Positions 35,381 through 46,344 are shown, counted from the stretch's first letter. The stretch is DNA of 64,000 bases from Tanypteryx hageni (GCA_028673005.1 CM054116.1:133649547-133713546), one strand, 5' to 3'. Made by a program: numbers and translations. Notes: generated by a model from the letters alone, not told the origin.

Positions 35381-36654
35381 AAATTTATTGTAAGGAATTA
35401 TGTCATTCGGGCTTTATTTACCAATTTTTCCTATAAATCAGAAACAAATGCTACCATAAATGAAATGACTGTCATTAACTAGTGTCATTAATCGTTGGAC
35501 AAGTTATGTCCCATCATTGACATTTATTATGGATTAGCATGTGTGCGTACTTCCATATTTTAAAAATGAAAATTTTATCACAAAACCTTTAACACTAAAT
35601 GTTTGGGCTTGTTTCCAAAATTTCGTGTTAACCGTTTTACACTGTACCTATTCACCTAGTTATTTGAATTCCCACATCTTTCTTCATCTTTTGGGACATT
35701 TTATTACTTTGGCTAAACATAAATTTATATTCGAGATGAAAAGAAAAACTTTGTCGCTTCCACAGTTTATAAACTGTGGAAGTGACAAAGATTTTCTTTT
35801 CATCTCGACGAGTAAATTCCACAAAGTAGAGCCTGACTTTATTAACGATAAATTTATATTAATTGGTCAATACAAGAAACATTAAGTAATTGAGTAGATC
35901 ATTAATATTGACTACATTATTTTATGATGAAGATAGCGGGATCACTAATATGGATTAACCAATGAACTCAAATATGTAATATCCTATGCAGCGCTAGATA
36001 GACGTTTCAACATTTAAATTCGAACGGGGCTTATCATGAGAACAACGCCAAAGATTTCATAGCACGAATTCTATTTGCTGTGTCAGATTTGGCAGAAGTA
36101 ACATTTCTTCACACGGTGTGTGTTGTATACGATATGAGCAATTTCTGCCAATAGATTGGTGATTGTTTTTCTCCGAATTTTTAGTTTCGTAAGATTTAAG
36201 ATTTTTAACTTTATCATTTAATTAGTCTTGGTAAATTTCTTACTAATAGAAAGCTGAGTGTTGATTTCTGAAGTTTTAACGTTATTATAAGTTTATAATA
36301 AAGAATAAAAGGTATTCCATATTTCTGTACTTTCCTTTTGTATTGGTTCACAACTGTAATTTTATAAATATACGTAAAATCAATTTCATAAATCTATGAT
36401 TGTTGAGGAAATAAAACAAAGCATTCTTCATGAGAAAAAGATATTGTCCGGAACGTGATTAAATTAATTGAGAGAAGACATCTTCTCTTTAAAAATAAGA
36501 GAAGCTATTCTTCTAGAACAGCCTAATTACGCAACATTTTCTAAAATTACGAACACCCCAGTCACGCGAAAATATGTGCTATGGTACACCACTATAATTT
36601 TCTATGAAAAATGACTTTGCTTTGGATAACTAATAGTCTTTTTTTTCTTGTCAG
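35381..36654. other. AT-rich non-coding stretch upstream of the candidate exon
   Basis: No gene seen apart from the palindrome listed separately. If the exon at 36655 is real, this is at least partly its upstream intron. Confidence 0.35.
35732..35807. repeat. 76-bp near-perfect palindrome without spacer
   Basis: Arms of 38 bp start CGAGATGAAAAGAAAA and meet at CACAGTTTATAAACTGTG, with only two mismatched positions. A 13-bp direct repeat ATAAATTTATATT lies immediately before it (35719-35731) and again at 35848-35860. Confidence 0.95.
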
Positions 36655-36841
36655 CCCTGAGTGATGACCGCCATGCCAGGGACAGATCACTCTCCCTCTT
36701 TCGGCGAATCGCGGCACCACAAGGAAGTAACACTTCCGGGAAAACATCCGAACTTCGGCCGTCGCTGCAAGCATTCCACTGGCGCCACCATCGCAGTTGC
36801 GGCCATCGTCCTCACTTTGCTGCTCCCGCCTTACAACTTCA
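36655..36841 (+). CDS. First coding exon of an unknown membrane-anchored protein
   Basis: Preceded by TTTTTTTTCTTGTCAG, a strong 3' splice site, and ended by GTGAGT (36842-36847), a strong 5' splice site, so both exon borders are visible. A TGA in frame (36658-36660) precedes ATG at 36664, and a second ATG at 36673 has the better Kozak context (ACCGCCATGC). The frame is open to the donor and leaves one base over, a phase-1 intron. The product has a polar start (MPGTDHSPSFGESRHHKEV) with a lysine/arginine cluster near residue 35, then a hydrophobic run ATIAVAAIVLTLLLPP. That arrangement would suit a type II signal anchor or an uncleaved signal. GC content is well above the flanks. Family not recognised; the next exon was not found. 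Confidence 0.6.
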
Positions 36842-37171
36842 GTGAGTAACTCGTTTATTATTTGATCTCACGATAAAAAAACACCGACTCTTAAAGGATG
36901 CCGAGAGAAAAACATTTCAGGTTTCGTACAAACAACTTATCACGGAGATCCATACGAGACCTCGATGTAACCAATGGAGGTCGGTTAGCATGATACGAGA
37001 AAGCAATACAAATTAACCAACCAAATATAATAGCTTATTTTTCGCAATATTGGTGATCACTTTCATTATTGAAAATAATCTGCTTTATCACCTTTGAAAT
37101 TCCGCACCTTTGAAAGTAAGTTTTGTAACAGCTTAGTCAGAGAATCTGCCAAAAGATGCACGTATTTACGG
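36842..37171. other. Probable intron start
   Basis: Sequence after the donor site; nothing else recognised. Confidence 0.4.
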
Positions 37172-37335
37172 CCTCGGCAGAGGGGTGGCTAGCTCGTCTG
37201 GCTCCCAATGCTAGGGTCGCGGGTTCGAGTTCCGCCTTGGTCATGGTTGTATGTGTCGTCTATTGTTATTGTTTCCGCTGTAAAATGGCTGCCAGCGCTG
37301 TATGTGGAATTACTGAATAAATAAAATAAAATTTC
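37172..37335 (+). mobile_element. tRNA-derived SINE
   Basis: The tRNA-like head has an A box in GTGGCTAGCTCGTCTGG and a B box in GCGGGTTCGAGTTCC, followed by an unrelated body and an A-rich tail (GAATAAATAAAATAAAAT). Pol III internal promoters with an A-rich tail and no coding frame define a SINE. It depends on a partner LINE for mobility. No target duplication was readable. Confidence 0.75.
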
Positions 37336-38680
37336 CTCTATTGTAGTTTTCGATCACAAAAATGTTGAAATAATCAATAATCTATCCTAGCGAAGACAAA
37401 AATAATATTCTTTAAAATAAAAATGAGGTTTACAATTAATTTCAAATCGATCCAAAGACGTATGTGGCGGCGCGCAATTAGAATTTCTCATATAGGAAAA
37501 ATACCAGCCGCTTTCAAATATGAGTACCATATTGCATCCGTTTAGCATAAATCAGAAGCATTATATAGAATTACAACATTAACCTGCGAAAACATATGTA
37601 ATTAAAACTTATAACCAGAAAAATCCAATATGGTTCCGCTCCTCATCGCTCTAGGAAGTTTGAAATCATTTATTTATACTTTGTAGGGTTCATTTCTCAT
37701 TTTTACAAAATCGGAAACATTGATTTATCAGATCAAATAACAAATGGTATTATAATATAGCGTGTAGACGAGCATAGAAAATCGAATTGTCCATAAGTTT
37801 CGTGTGTTTTTCTGAGCGGGATAATATTAGGAAGACTGCAGAATCTGGCCAGATGCGTTTGATGCTTCGGTTTGTTTGTTCGAGTGAATTAAGTCTTTGT
37901 TGTGCGGATGCATTAACTTCAACAAAATACGGATAAAAACCTAAAATCAGGCGTCAGGACTGAGGACGGCTGTAATCCAAATCTAGTGTTGCTTACCGTT
38001 TTGTGTTCATCGAAGCTAACTTAATCATCATTTAGATGTCAGCCATATGGTGAGCTTGATGTTTCATTTTTATATCCAAAGAGACGAACGGGATCGGAAA
38101 ATAAGGAAAAAATTATAAGCGACGTGGAAGAGACAGCTTGAGGATGAGAGTTCATGTGAAATTCATGGGCAGTGAAGTGAACAATGCCGATGATATGCAG
38201 TCATGTAAAGTTCACTTGGTTATTAATGAGTATTTCGAATGCATGACATAAATGGGTAGACGTAATAGAAACGCATTTTCATGATGTTATATTTGTCATT
38301 AATTAATACATACATTCAATACAGATATTCTGCACGAAATTCTCTTATAAAGTCGCTTAAAAATGAAGATTGAAGTAATAGCATACTTATAATTAGAGTT
38401 ATATGCGGCACCAATTGATTATAAATAATACGTAAGGAATATAAATTCTCTTCCTCCATTTTCCTTTGAATTGAACGTGAAAGAATATATAATTCAATAA
38501 CGTAATTTCCGCATCCTTACTCAAATGATATTTCTCAATTACTCTTACCCGGCGTGTATATCGAGGTGCTACGAATTTTACGAATCCCTTTCTAATGTTT
38601 ATTTTGCAAATATTATTAAACCTTTCGAGTGACTCCTGAAATTTGAGAACCTTTTTATCTATTTTCCTAATCATTTTATC
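37336..38680. other. AT-rich non-coding stretch
   Basis: Nothing gene-like recognised. Confidence 0.4.
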
Positions 38681-39340
38681 ATGCGTTCTTTGCACAAAGT
38701 GAACGCATATAGGGTAGGTGGTTTTAGTCCGTCCGTCCGCATGTTAAAACTCGGGAACCGCTGGACATATTTTGGTGACATTAGGTATTTGGGAGTTTTA
38801 CTAAATTTGTCGTCCTATTCCAATTTTGGTTACAATCGGACTATAATTGCGACCACTTTACATGAAGGATTACATGTAGTTTACAATGTACCTGTTTCAA
38901 CTCGGGAACCGCAGGACGTATTTTGATGAAACTAGGTATTGGAGAGTTTTAGTAAAATTTGTCGACAGATCCCAATTTTGGTTAAAATCGGAAGATAATT
39001 ACGACCACTTTACATGAAGACCTACATGTAGTTTACAACGTACATCTGTTCCAACTCGGAACCGCAGGACGTGTTTTGATGAAATTTAGTACTTTGGCAT
39101 TGGGGAGTTTTATTGAAATTCGTCGATCGACTTCAATTTTGGTTAAAATCGGACGATAATAACGACTATTTTACATGACGACCTACGTGCAGTTTACAAC
39201 CTATCTGTTCCAACCCGGGAACCGCAGGACCTAGTTTGATAAAATTTGGTATTGGGCTGTTTTACTAAAATTTGTTGATCTCAAAAATCGCATTTGGAAA
39301 TTGTCTACTCCCACATTTAGTACACCTTTCCATACTTTTG
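38681..39340 (+). repeat. Repeat B, copy with about four tandem units
   Basis: Starts with a near-palindrome ATGCGTTCTTTGCAC / AAAGTGAACGCAT. It then has a CCGTCCGTCCG block and about four units of roughly 155 bp, each with AACTCGGGAACCGC, TTTTGATGAAA and TACATGTAGTTTACAACGTA blocks. It ends TTAGTACACCTTTCCATACTT. Same ends as at 10180 and 46345 but more internal units. Confidence 0.8.
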
Positions 39341-39482
39341 ATTTTCGTGGCCTCGACCCAGTGCCTTAGACAGTAAATTTCAGTCATTAGAGCAGATCAA
39401 TAAAATTTGGATGTCATGTTCATGATTATCGATGGTAGGATAACTAGTTGAAGAAAGACTTGGTGCTTTCCCGGCGTATATT

Positions 39483-39634
39483 GTGAGTGAAGTGTTCTCG
39501 GGTTACGAACTGGGTTGTTTCGACGATCTCTGCCGACGTTTCGGTGACTATCTCTGTCGCCATCTTCAGGATCGAAACGTCTGCAGAGATCGTCGAAACT
39601 ACCCGGCTCGTAACCCGAGAACGCTTCCCTCACG
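39483..39634 (-). mobile_element. Foldback element with a hammerhead-like centre
   Basis: Inverted arms of about 60 bp (GTGAGTGAAGTGTTCTCGGG on the left; its near-complement on the right) surround a centre. Read on the minus strand the centre gives CTGAAGA (39563-39569), one T, a stem GGCGAC/GTCACC with one mismatch, and GAAA (39539-39542). The arms extend helix I through CTCTGC/GCAGAG. Non-coding. Confidence 0.6.
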
Positions 39635-40375
39635 GATTACTAGTTATGTTTCATGGAAATCGGTCCATTCATGAAGAAGATGTTGGTGGGACACACTCAC
39701 ACACGGAAAGGGACGCGATCTCATAAGAATACTTTCAATTTTTTGGAAAGTAGGCTAAAAATAAACATTTTTTCAGTTCAATAACATGTACACAGTGTTA
39801 CGGAGAGAACGCATTAATTTTATACTCTAGAACTTACTGATTATGTCACTAACTCTGAATAACTTCTTCTAATAGGAATATCTGTTACTCTCTTACCTGA
39901 GTCCTTAATTTGATGCAAGAGTATTAATTACACTGCATCTACACTTTAGTCTTCATCTTGCCCGAAGCGCCAAGATCTTTTCGATGTTCCATCTCATTGG
40001 CCGCAAACACGCGACTCATTATTTAAAAAATATGCGATTTTCTCATTTCCTTGATTAGCCTATGTATACGGAAGACTGTGCACAAAACGATCATAGTGCA
40101 GTACAAAGATACGAAATAATATTAAAATGTTTAACGCCCAAGTTTCTAACGATAATTTGTTTTGCATTAAAATACATACTATTCATAATAATATGTCCCA
40201 AAAAATTCTGGCTCATTATTTTGGAATTCTCTCCACCATATGCTCCGAAATTATAAAGTAGACCACTATACATTTTTCTCAACTCCTGATATGCAAATAG
40301 ATAAAGGCTGGCTGGCGGTAGATTTGCGTAAAATTACTTTTTCGATAGCGTTGCGTGCAACTTCGTCACTTGTTG
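39635..40375. other. Non-coding stretch
   Basis: No gene recognised. Confidence 0.4.
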
Positions 40376-40933
40376 AAGTAAACAAGTTAGGAACGTGCAC
40401 ATTGCATCACAGATAGACGCGTTTCATGCGATGGAGTATTTGAAACTCGACGATATAGTTTTAACAAATGCACTGCTTAAAAATGTGAAACATCAGACCC
40501 GATAATGTCTGTCTACTAAAATTTTCTTCTCCCCATACCTTGATGATGCATTATTTATCGTTTTTACGTAATTTTACGACTAAATACTGCAAAACGATTA
40601 TATCAGAAACGATTCCAGAGAAATGTTAAATATTTGATTTACCGACTTATTTTCTAATCAGTTGTAATTAGTCGAACAGTCTAAAATTAGTTTAAACGTA
40701 CTTCACTCGAGTTAAGCAGTTGTAATGTTTACGTTTCTTTCTCAATTGTAGATAATCCATTCCCTTCCGCTTACAAAATGCTGCATGCATACGCAAGGAA
40801 ATTAAACGTATTTTCGTATTTATAAATGGTCTTATTTACTTAAGTTATTTCGAAATTCAAAGCGAATTATTACTTTTTTGATTTTCTTGAAAATGGCTGC
40901 TCTAGCGATAAAATGCGTTTGATTTGATTGGTT
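40376..40933. repeat. Dispersed repeat C, copy 2, left part
   Basis: Matches 13271-13790 in order, and is interrupted by the RTE insertion right after TTTGATTGGTT. The right part resumes at 44287. Confidence 0.65.
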
Positions 40934-40975
40934 CATCATCATCATCATCATCATGCTTCTGTCCGAAGACAGGTT

Positions 40976-41287
40976 TTAACTGAATCGCTGCCTCCATTTC
41001 TCTCTCTCCCTAGAAGCCTCTTTTATACCTCTATAAGTATTATATCCCTGCTTTATATTATCTAATATTCCTATTCTTTTTCTCCCTCTTCCTCTTCTTC
41101 CACTAATTTTTCCTTCTAAGATCGTCCTTTGTAAACACTGTCTTCTCAATATGTGCCCTATCCAATTTGCTTTTCTTTTCCTGATTGTTTTTATTAGCAT
41201 CCTTTCTTCTCCCACCATTTCTAATACTTCTTCATTTCTCTTCCTCTCTGTCCATTTCACTTTCATCATTCTTCTCCATACCCACAT
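40976..41287 (-). CDS. RTE C-terminal domain (continuation after a frame change)
   Basis: A 104-codon frame reading MWVWRRMMKVKWTERKRNEE and later KANWIGHILRRQCLQ, KISGRRGRGRKR and a final EREKWR, the usual basic C-terminus of this LINE type. It ends 42 bp before the triplet-repeat tail. It belongs to the same protein as the two upstream frames. Confidence 0.85.
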   Translation of the reverse strand: MWVWRRMMKVKWTERKRNEEVLEMVGEERMLIKTIRKRKANWIGHILRRQCLQRTILEGKISGRRGRGRKRIGILDNIKQGYNTYRGIKEASREREKWRQRFS

Positions 41288-41288
41288 C

Positions 41289-42878
41289 TCAAAACTTTCT
41301 AAATATTTTTTCCTCCTTCCTCCTTACCGTCCACGTCTCTGCACCATAAAGAGCTATGCTCCATATGTAGCATTTTGCTAATATCTTCCTTGTTTCTAAA
41401 TTTATTTTCTTGCTTGTGAAAAGCTCCTTCTTCTCGTTAAATGCTGCTTTTGCCATTGCAATCCTACTTCTGATGTCCTGTGTACTACTTCCATCCTGCG
41501 CTAAAATACTGCCGAGATATTTGAAACTACTTACTTGTTCCAATTTTTGGCCATTTACCATTATATTTAATTCTTTATGTTCCTTTGAAACCACCATGAC
41601 TTTCGTTTTTTCTGCATTGATCTTCATTCCATATTGTTGGCCAACCTCAACTAGTCTGTCTGTCATCCTCTGAAGCTCTTTCTCGCCTTCTGCTATTAAG
41701 CCCTGATCATCTGCGTATTTAATGGTGGTAATACTTTCACCTCCTATCTTAAATCCTTTCTCTTCCATCAACGCTTCTTCTGTTATTGTTTCTGCATAAA
41801 TATTAAATATCGCTGGTGAAATAGGACAGCCCTGCCTCACTCCCCTCCCTATTGAAGTGCTTTCTGTTTCTTCTCCTTCAACCCTGACTCTAATCTTTTG
41901 ATCAAAGTAAAGGTTTTTAAGCAGTCTTTTATCTTTCCAATCTATTCCTATTTTGTTTAAAATACCCAGCATTTTATCCCATTTCACTCGGTCAAAAGCT
42001 TTCTCCCAATCTACAAAACAAAAATACATATCTTTATTGACGTCTAGCGCTCTTTCTATCATGATCCTCATACATCCTATAGCATCTCTAGTCCCCCTTC
42101 CTCTTCTAAAACCAAACTGATTATCTTGCAGCTCCTTTTCTATTGTACATTCAATTCTTTTGGTTATTATTCTGGTTAGAACTTTAGCTGTATGAGAAAT
42201 TAAACTAATAGTTCTGTAGTCCTTACAACATTTTGCATTGTTCTTTTTCTCCAGTGGTACCATCACAACATCTAAAAAATCTTCAGGCCATATGCCAGTA
42301 TCATATACTTGGTTAAAAAATTTTGTGAGTTGCTTAACTGCTTTAGACCCCAAAACCTTAAGAACGTCCACGGGTATATCATCACTCCCAACAGCCTTCC
42401 TTCTTTTCATGTCATCAATTGCTCTTTTAACTTCAGACTCGAGAATACTTGGTCCTAGCTGATCTTTTTCCACATCCTCTTTTTCATTTAATTCAATATT
42501 TCTTGGCTTTCCTTCTTTGTCATACAGAACCTCAATGTATTCTTTCCAGACATTCTTTACATTGTCTGGCTCCGATACTATTTTACCACTTTTGTTCATG
42601 ATTCCTTTACGTCCTATCTTTCTTGCTTTTTTCTTGAATAGTTCCCTTGCTTTGCTATACATGAGGTCTGTTCTACAAATTCTTTCACATTCGACAATCT
42701 CCTCGCATTTCTCATTTATCCACTGTTCTCTGGCTTTATCTGTTTCCCTTCTTAAAGCATTATTTAACTCCTTGTACTTTCTTTGGCCTTCTTCAGTGTT
42801 TATGTTCTTCCACTTTCTCCACTCTTCCATTTTTTGCAGCATGGCTGCTGTGATCCAGGGTTTTTTTGTTTCTTTCAC
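41289..42878 (-). CDS. RTE reverse transcriptase (central part of the element protein)
   Basis: A 529-residue frame. Reverse transcriptase blocks run in order: VVMVPLEKK (204-212), QFGFRRGRGTRDA (254-266), motif A CFVDWEKAFDRV (287-298, D290), motif B RQGCPISPAIFNIY (348-361) and motif C KYADDQGL (387-394) with the catalytic DD, followed by thumb-like FKYLGS. Every catalytic residue is kept. It overlaps the endonuclease frame by 86 bp in another phase, which reflects the one-base shift in the A-run. At the C-terminus a second one-base shift in a run of six A near 41306 throws reading out at RKEEKIFRKF, and the proper continuation is the frame at 40976-41287. It acts on element RNA at the target site. 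Confidence 0.9.
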   Translation of the reverse strand: MKETKKPWITAAMLQKMEEWRKWKNINTEEGQRKYKELNNALRRETDKAREQWINEKCEEIVECERICRTDLMYSKARELFKKKARKIGRKGIMNKSGKIVSEPDNVKNVWKEYIEVLYDKEGKPRNIELNEKEDVEKDQLGPSILESEVKRAIDDMKRRKAVGSDDIPVDVLKVLGSKAVKQLTKFFNQVYDTGIWPEDFLDVVMVPLEKKNNAKCCKDYRTISLISHTAKVLTRIITKRIECTIEKELQDNQFGFRRGRGTRDAIGCMRIMIERALDVNKDMYFCFVDWEKAFDRVKWDKMLGILNKIGIDWKDKRLLKNLYFDQKIRVRVEGEETESTSIGRGVRQGCPISPAIFNIYAETITEEALMEEKGFKIGGESITTIKYADDQGLIAEGEKELQRMTDRLVEVGQQYGMKINAEKTKVMVVSKEHKELNIMVNGQKLEQVSSFKYLGSILAQDGSSTQDIRSRIAMAKAAFNEKKELFTSKKINLETRKILAKCYIWSIALYGAETWTVRRKEEKIFRKF

Positions 42879-43944
42879 CCGTTATCTTTCCTACCTTCTT
42901 TTCCATTACATCTTTAATGTTGCTATGGATGTATCTCCACTCCTCATCTACATTGTTCCTATTTTCTTCAGCTCTCTCCCCCAACCTTTCCTCCAGCTCA
43001 GTCATAATAGCCTCCTTGTTTTTAAGGAGTTCCTCTAAGTTCCATTTCTTGTTAACTCTTATGTTTCTCTTAACGCTCTTCAGTCTACATTGTATATTTG
43101 CCACCAAAAGGTTGTGGTCAGAATCGATATCTGCCCCTGGTAGTGTTTTCACATTTTTAATGCTATTTCTAAATCTTTCATTGACTAGTATGTAATCTAT
43201 CTGGTATCGTCTCTGGTCTCCTGGGCTTCTCCATGTGTAAAGTCTCCGCTGGTGATGCTTAAACCATGTATTAGTTACAATTAATCTATTTGTATGGCAG
43301 AATTCCACAAGTTTATCCCCTCTTTCATTTCTCTTCCCTAGTCCATATTTTCCCACTATGTTATCTTCCTGTCCCTCTCCGACTACACTGTTCCAATCTC
43401 CCATTACTATGGTGGTGATCCTTTCTTTTCCCTCCTCCTCCAATATCTCCATAATCTGTTCATACATTTCATCTACTTCGTCGTCGCCAGCATTAGTTGT
43501 TGGCATATACACTTGAATTATAAGCATTTCCACTGGCTCCATCTGAAGTTTTATGGCTATTAATCTATCATTAACTGTCACTACCTTGCTAATTCTTTCA
43601 GCTATCTCTTTTCTCATTATAATCCCCACTCCCCTTTCCTTTTTCTCCCCTCCCGAGTAAATAATCTTAAATTCGTCTGAATTTATCTCGCCTTCTCCTT
43701 CCCACCGAACTTCACTAAGACCTACTATACCTACATTATTCCTTCTCATTTCCCTTTTTAAGTTCTCTAGTTTACCCCCTGAATTCATAGTCCTAACATT
43801 CCATGTGCCTATTTTTAATTTCTCACTACTTGCTTTCTTATTAATGTTACATTTCCTCTGTGCATCCCCTAGGGTAGTCCCCACCCGGAGATCCGATTGG
43901 GGGACTATTTTACCTCCGGAATATTTTACCCCAGAAAGATCCAT
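42793..43944 (-). CDS. RTE endonuclease (N-terminal part of the element protein)
   Basis: A 383-residue frame from an ATG at 43942-43944. The endonuclease fold is marked by GTWNVRTM (46-53, with N49), GLSEVRWEG (75-83, with E78), MGDWNSVVG (181-189, with D183 and N185), TWRSPG (237-242), IDYILV (249-254) and DSDHNLL (274-280, with H277). All expected active-site residues are present. It nicks target DNA to prime reverse transcription. The true protein should run on into the next frame: near 42866 a single-base shift in a run of seven A (minus strand) moves reading into the reverse transcriptase frame. The last 25-30 residues of this frame are therefore spurious. Confidence 0.88.
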   Translation of the reverse strand: MDLSGVKYSGGKIVPQSDLRVGTTLGDAQRKCNINKKASSEKLKIGTWNVRTMNSGGKLENLKREMRRNNVGIVGLSEVRWEGEGEINSDEFKIIYSGGEKKERGVGIIMRKEIAERISKVVTVNDRLIAIKLQMEPVEMLIIQVYMPTTNAGDDEVDEMYEQIMEILEEEGKERITTIVMGDWNSVVGEGQEDNIVGKYGLGKRNERGDKLVEFCHTNRLIVTNTWFKHHQRRLYTWRSPGDQRRYQIDYILVNERFRNSIKNVKTLPGADIDSDHNLLVANIQCRLKSVKRNIRVNKKWNLEELLKNKEAIMTELEERLGERAEENRNNVDEEWRYIHSNIKDVMEKKVGKITGERNKKTLDHSSHAAKNGRVEKVEEHKH

Positions 43945-44286
43945 AGAGGTATTTTCAGCTTTTCAGCCTCTCATGGGAAATATAATGAGGTAGTTTCCCC
44001 TTGCTTTCCTCATCGCAGTTTCACCGAGTGATTACCCATCTGTAGCTGTTCAGATCCACATGATCACCACCTACAGAGGTACTGTGCAAGCTGCTGCCCT
44101 TGCACAGGGGGATGTAAAACCCCCAAGACTGCTTCTTAGTCTGACTCTTCCCCTCAGACCTTTCTGGCTTGGATGGTCCTACCAGGAGAATTATCTCCCG
44201 CCGGCATAGCTCTTTGGTTCGTAAGAGTACACAAACCCTCCCACCTCTGTAAGGTTATGCAGTCCTTAGGGAGGGTTTGATTGGTT

Positions 44287-44480
44287 ATGAATTTTTTATT
44301 TGAAGACTTTCGATATTAGGCACTAATATTTTACGAGATATGAGGAAAAGTTATTTTTTTGTTTCCGGTAAAGTGGCACCACTGTTTGGGTTATGTGAAG
44401 CGTTTATGCTATTTTATTATTGTTTCTGGCCATAAGTCCCGAATGCCAAATTTTATGAAAATCTGCTCTGTAGTAAACGA
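44287..44480. repeat. Dispersed repeat C, copy 2, right part
   Basis: Resumes with ATTTTTTATTTGAAGACTTT and continues through ATTTTACGAGATATGAG, GGGTTATGTG and TTTTATTATTG to ATGAAAATCTG, matching 13830-14010. Confidence 0.7.
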
Positions 44481-45640
44481 GCCTAAAAAGGCAACTCAAT
44501 CCATGGTTTTCCTTTTCTGCTCGCAATTCGTTCTGAGGATTATAAAATCTTTAAAACGATTTGATCTTCACCTTATTTCCTTATTTTTTACCATCACGTT
44601 TTCGTCATCTCTTATAATTTGAAGATTTTACTAAATTGTAACGAAAAACCTTTCCGTGTTAATTAAGTTAGATTGTGGCCTGAGTCCCTTTACATGTTCT
44701 GCTGCTAAATACGTAACTTTTTAAGAATAGACTTACTTTTTTCTCTTTCGGAGCTTACGCATTTACCTCGATCCCATTCTTTTGAATTTTCTCTAATAGA
44801 GTGGTCTATGTAAAAACTAGGAGTGATAAATCTTGCAGTATTTATTTCATCTGCTAACTATTATACGAATCCTTCAAGTACTTCACCATACAAGGGATAC
44901 TGTGATTATGTAACTTCGACGACATCTCGTTACATAATTTAGTCGTATATTAGTAAAAGAATTACAGTATACAACTTTGATTAGGGTTGCAGCCAGTGCT
45001 ATTGATTTTTCTTATTTTATTTATTCATATTTCCAGATAGACATTCTTATCGCGATTCTTATGCGACTTTAATTTTTTGAAGTGCATTCCAATGTTTTTA
45101 ATTGAAGTTTTCAGTGTCTCCGTAAAATATGTATTAAAAAATAAATTTTAAATGCAGAAGGCATAAAATATCCTTTGGTACGCTGTAATAATGTCTCGAA
45201 TTAAGAAAAAATGAACCCTTTTCTAGATGAAATGCAACGTAACGCATTAAGATAGCTCAGTTGTATAAAAAAAATTAATAATACCGAAACCATCTCAATG
45301 CCTATTTAGCAGTGTAATTGCGCGTGTTACTCGAGGAATCTATTAGAGCCACTCTCCAGCAGGTCCCCTGCATGTCCCGCGCGGAACAACAAATCACCAA
45401 AAGTGGTCTAAAGAGAGGAAAGTATTATTCGATCTTTCCAAGTCACCGTTCAAAGTCGATTGATCTATGTGAATTCGATGGAGTCGCTTAAAAAAATGTT
45501 GGCAATAATTAAGTGCAAAAGTTTTATGAACAGCATCCTCCAGTTTTATGAAATTTAACTGAATTTCCTACTAATTATATAGAAGTCATTCCTTACAAAT
45601 TAATGAACTAAAACCACTCCAGCTATATTTATCATAAAAA
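44481..45640. other. Non-coding stretch
   Basis: No gene recognised. Confidence 0.4.
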
Positions 45641-46340
45641 TCTGATGTGACCACCACATGACTTTCTTCATAACTGTAATATGTTTAAAAATTCCAAATA
45701 GGTTACATAATAAGACATATTTTAAGGAACTGCGAGAAAAATTCAAATTTAACAAAGAACTGAAATAAATTCAAACCGTAGCATTCTCACCCTGGATATA
45801 GCCAGGAAGCTCCAACAATTAAGAAAATAAAAAGGAGCGTTACTATGATGTAACTAAGCGTAAATTGTTAACAATAGTTGCCGGTACGTGGTGTGGTTGT
45901 GGCAGTCAAAAAATTAGTTTTTAAGATATATCTTAAACGAAACATTATAGGGAAAATTGTTTCAAACAAAGGTTGCAGAAAATTATATTTCCTAAAACTT
46001 TTAATGCAATACGTTTTTACATTAATCAAATATTAAAGCAAATATAAAAAAAAACTAATGTGACAAGAGTGAACACCCACTTCCAGCTGACCGATTTTTA
46101 CCAAAAACTAATCAGTTCTTTTGCCTTGAACTAAAATGTCAAATATAAAATTTCGCATTGACCTTCTTAATAGTTTTGGAGATAGAGCACCCACAAAAAA
46201 CTGTCACTTACACACACAGACATCATCGAGAAAATGATCAAAACGTGTTCAGGGGACCTCAAAGTGAGTATTTCCGTTGAAATCTTGAAATCGATTTTTT
46301 CATGAAAACACTTTCCCCTATACTACGTATGGAGAAAGTA
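45641..46340 (-). mobile_element. 700-bp repeat family (Helentron/HINE-like), full copy
   Basis: Left end TCTGATGTGACCACCACATG (hairpin stem with one wobble), then CTTTCTTCAT. Right end TACGTATGGAGAAAGT. 700 bp, directly followed by repeat B. Confidence 0.7.
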
Positions 46341-46344
46341 ACAA

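Larger units (their letters stand above)
40934..44275 (-). mobile_element. RTE-type LINE retrotransposon, nearly full length
   Basis: A 3.34-kb minus-strand element. Its 3' end is a short run of ATG/GAT triplets (40934-40954), as in RTE-clade elements, instead of a poly-A tail. Its 5' leader is about 330 bp. It is flanked by an 11-bp duplication TTTGATTGGTT (40923-40933 and 44276-44286). It encodes an apurinic-type endonuclease and a reverse transcriptase in one region split by two single-base frame changes. Closely spaced stops are absent, so it is a young copy. RTE is the best fit by order and length; a related single-ORF clade cannot be excluded without a tree. Confidence 0.9.

Noticed and set aside
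37172..37240. Functional tRNA gene
   Set aside because: Box motifs are followed by a SINE body and A-rich tail, and no complete cloverleaf is evident.
42517..43038. Plus-strand frame of 173 codons
   Set aside because: Antisense shadow of the RTE coding region.
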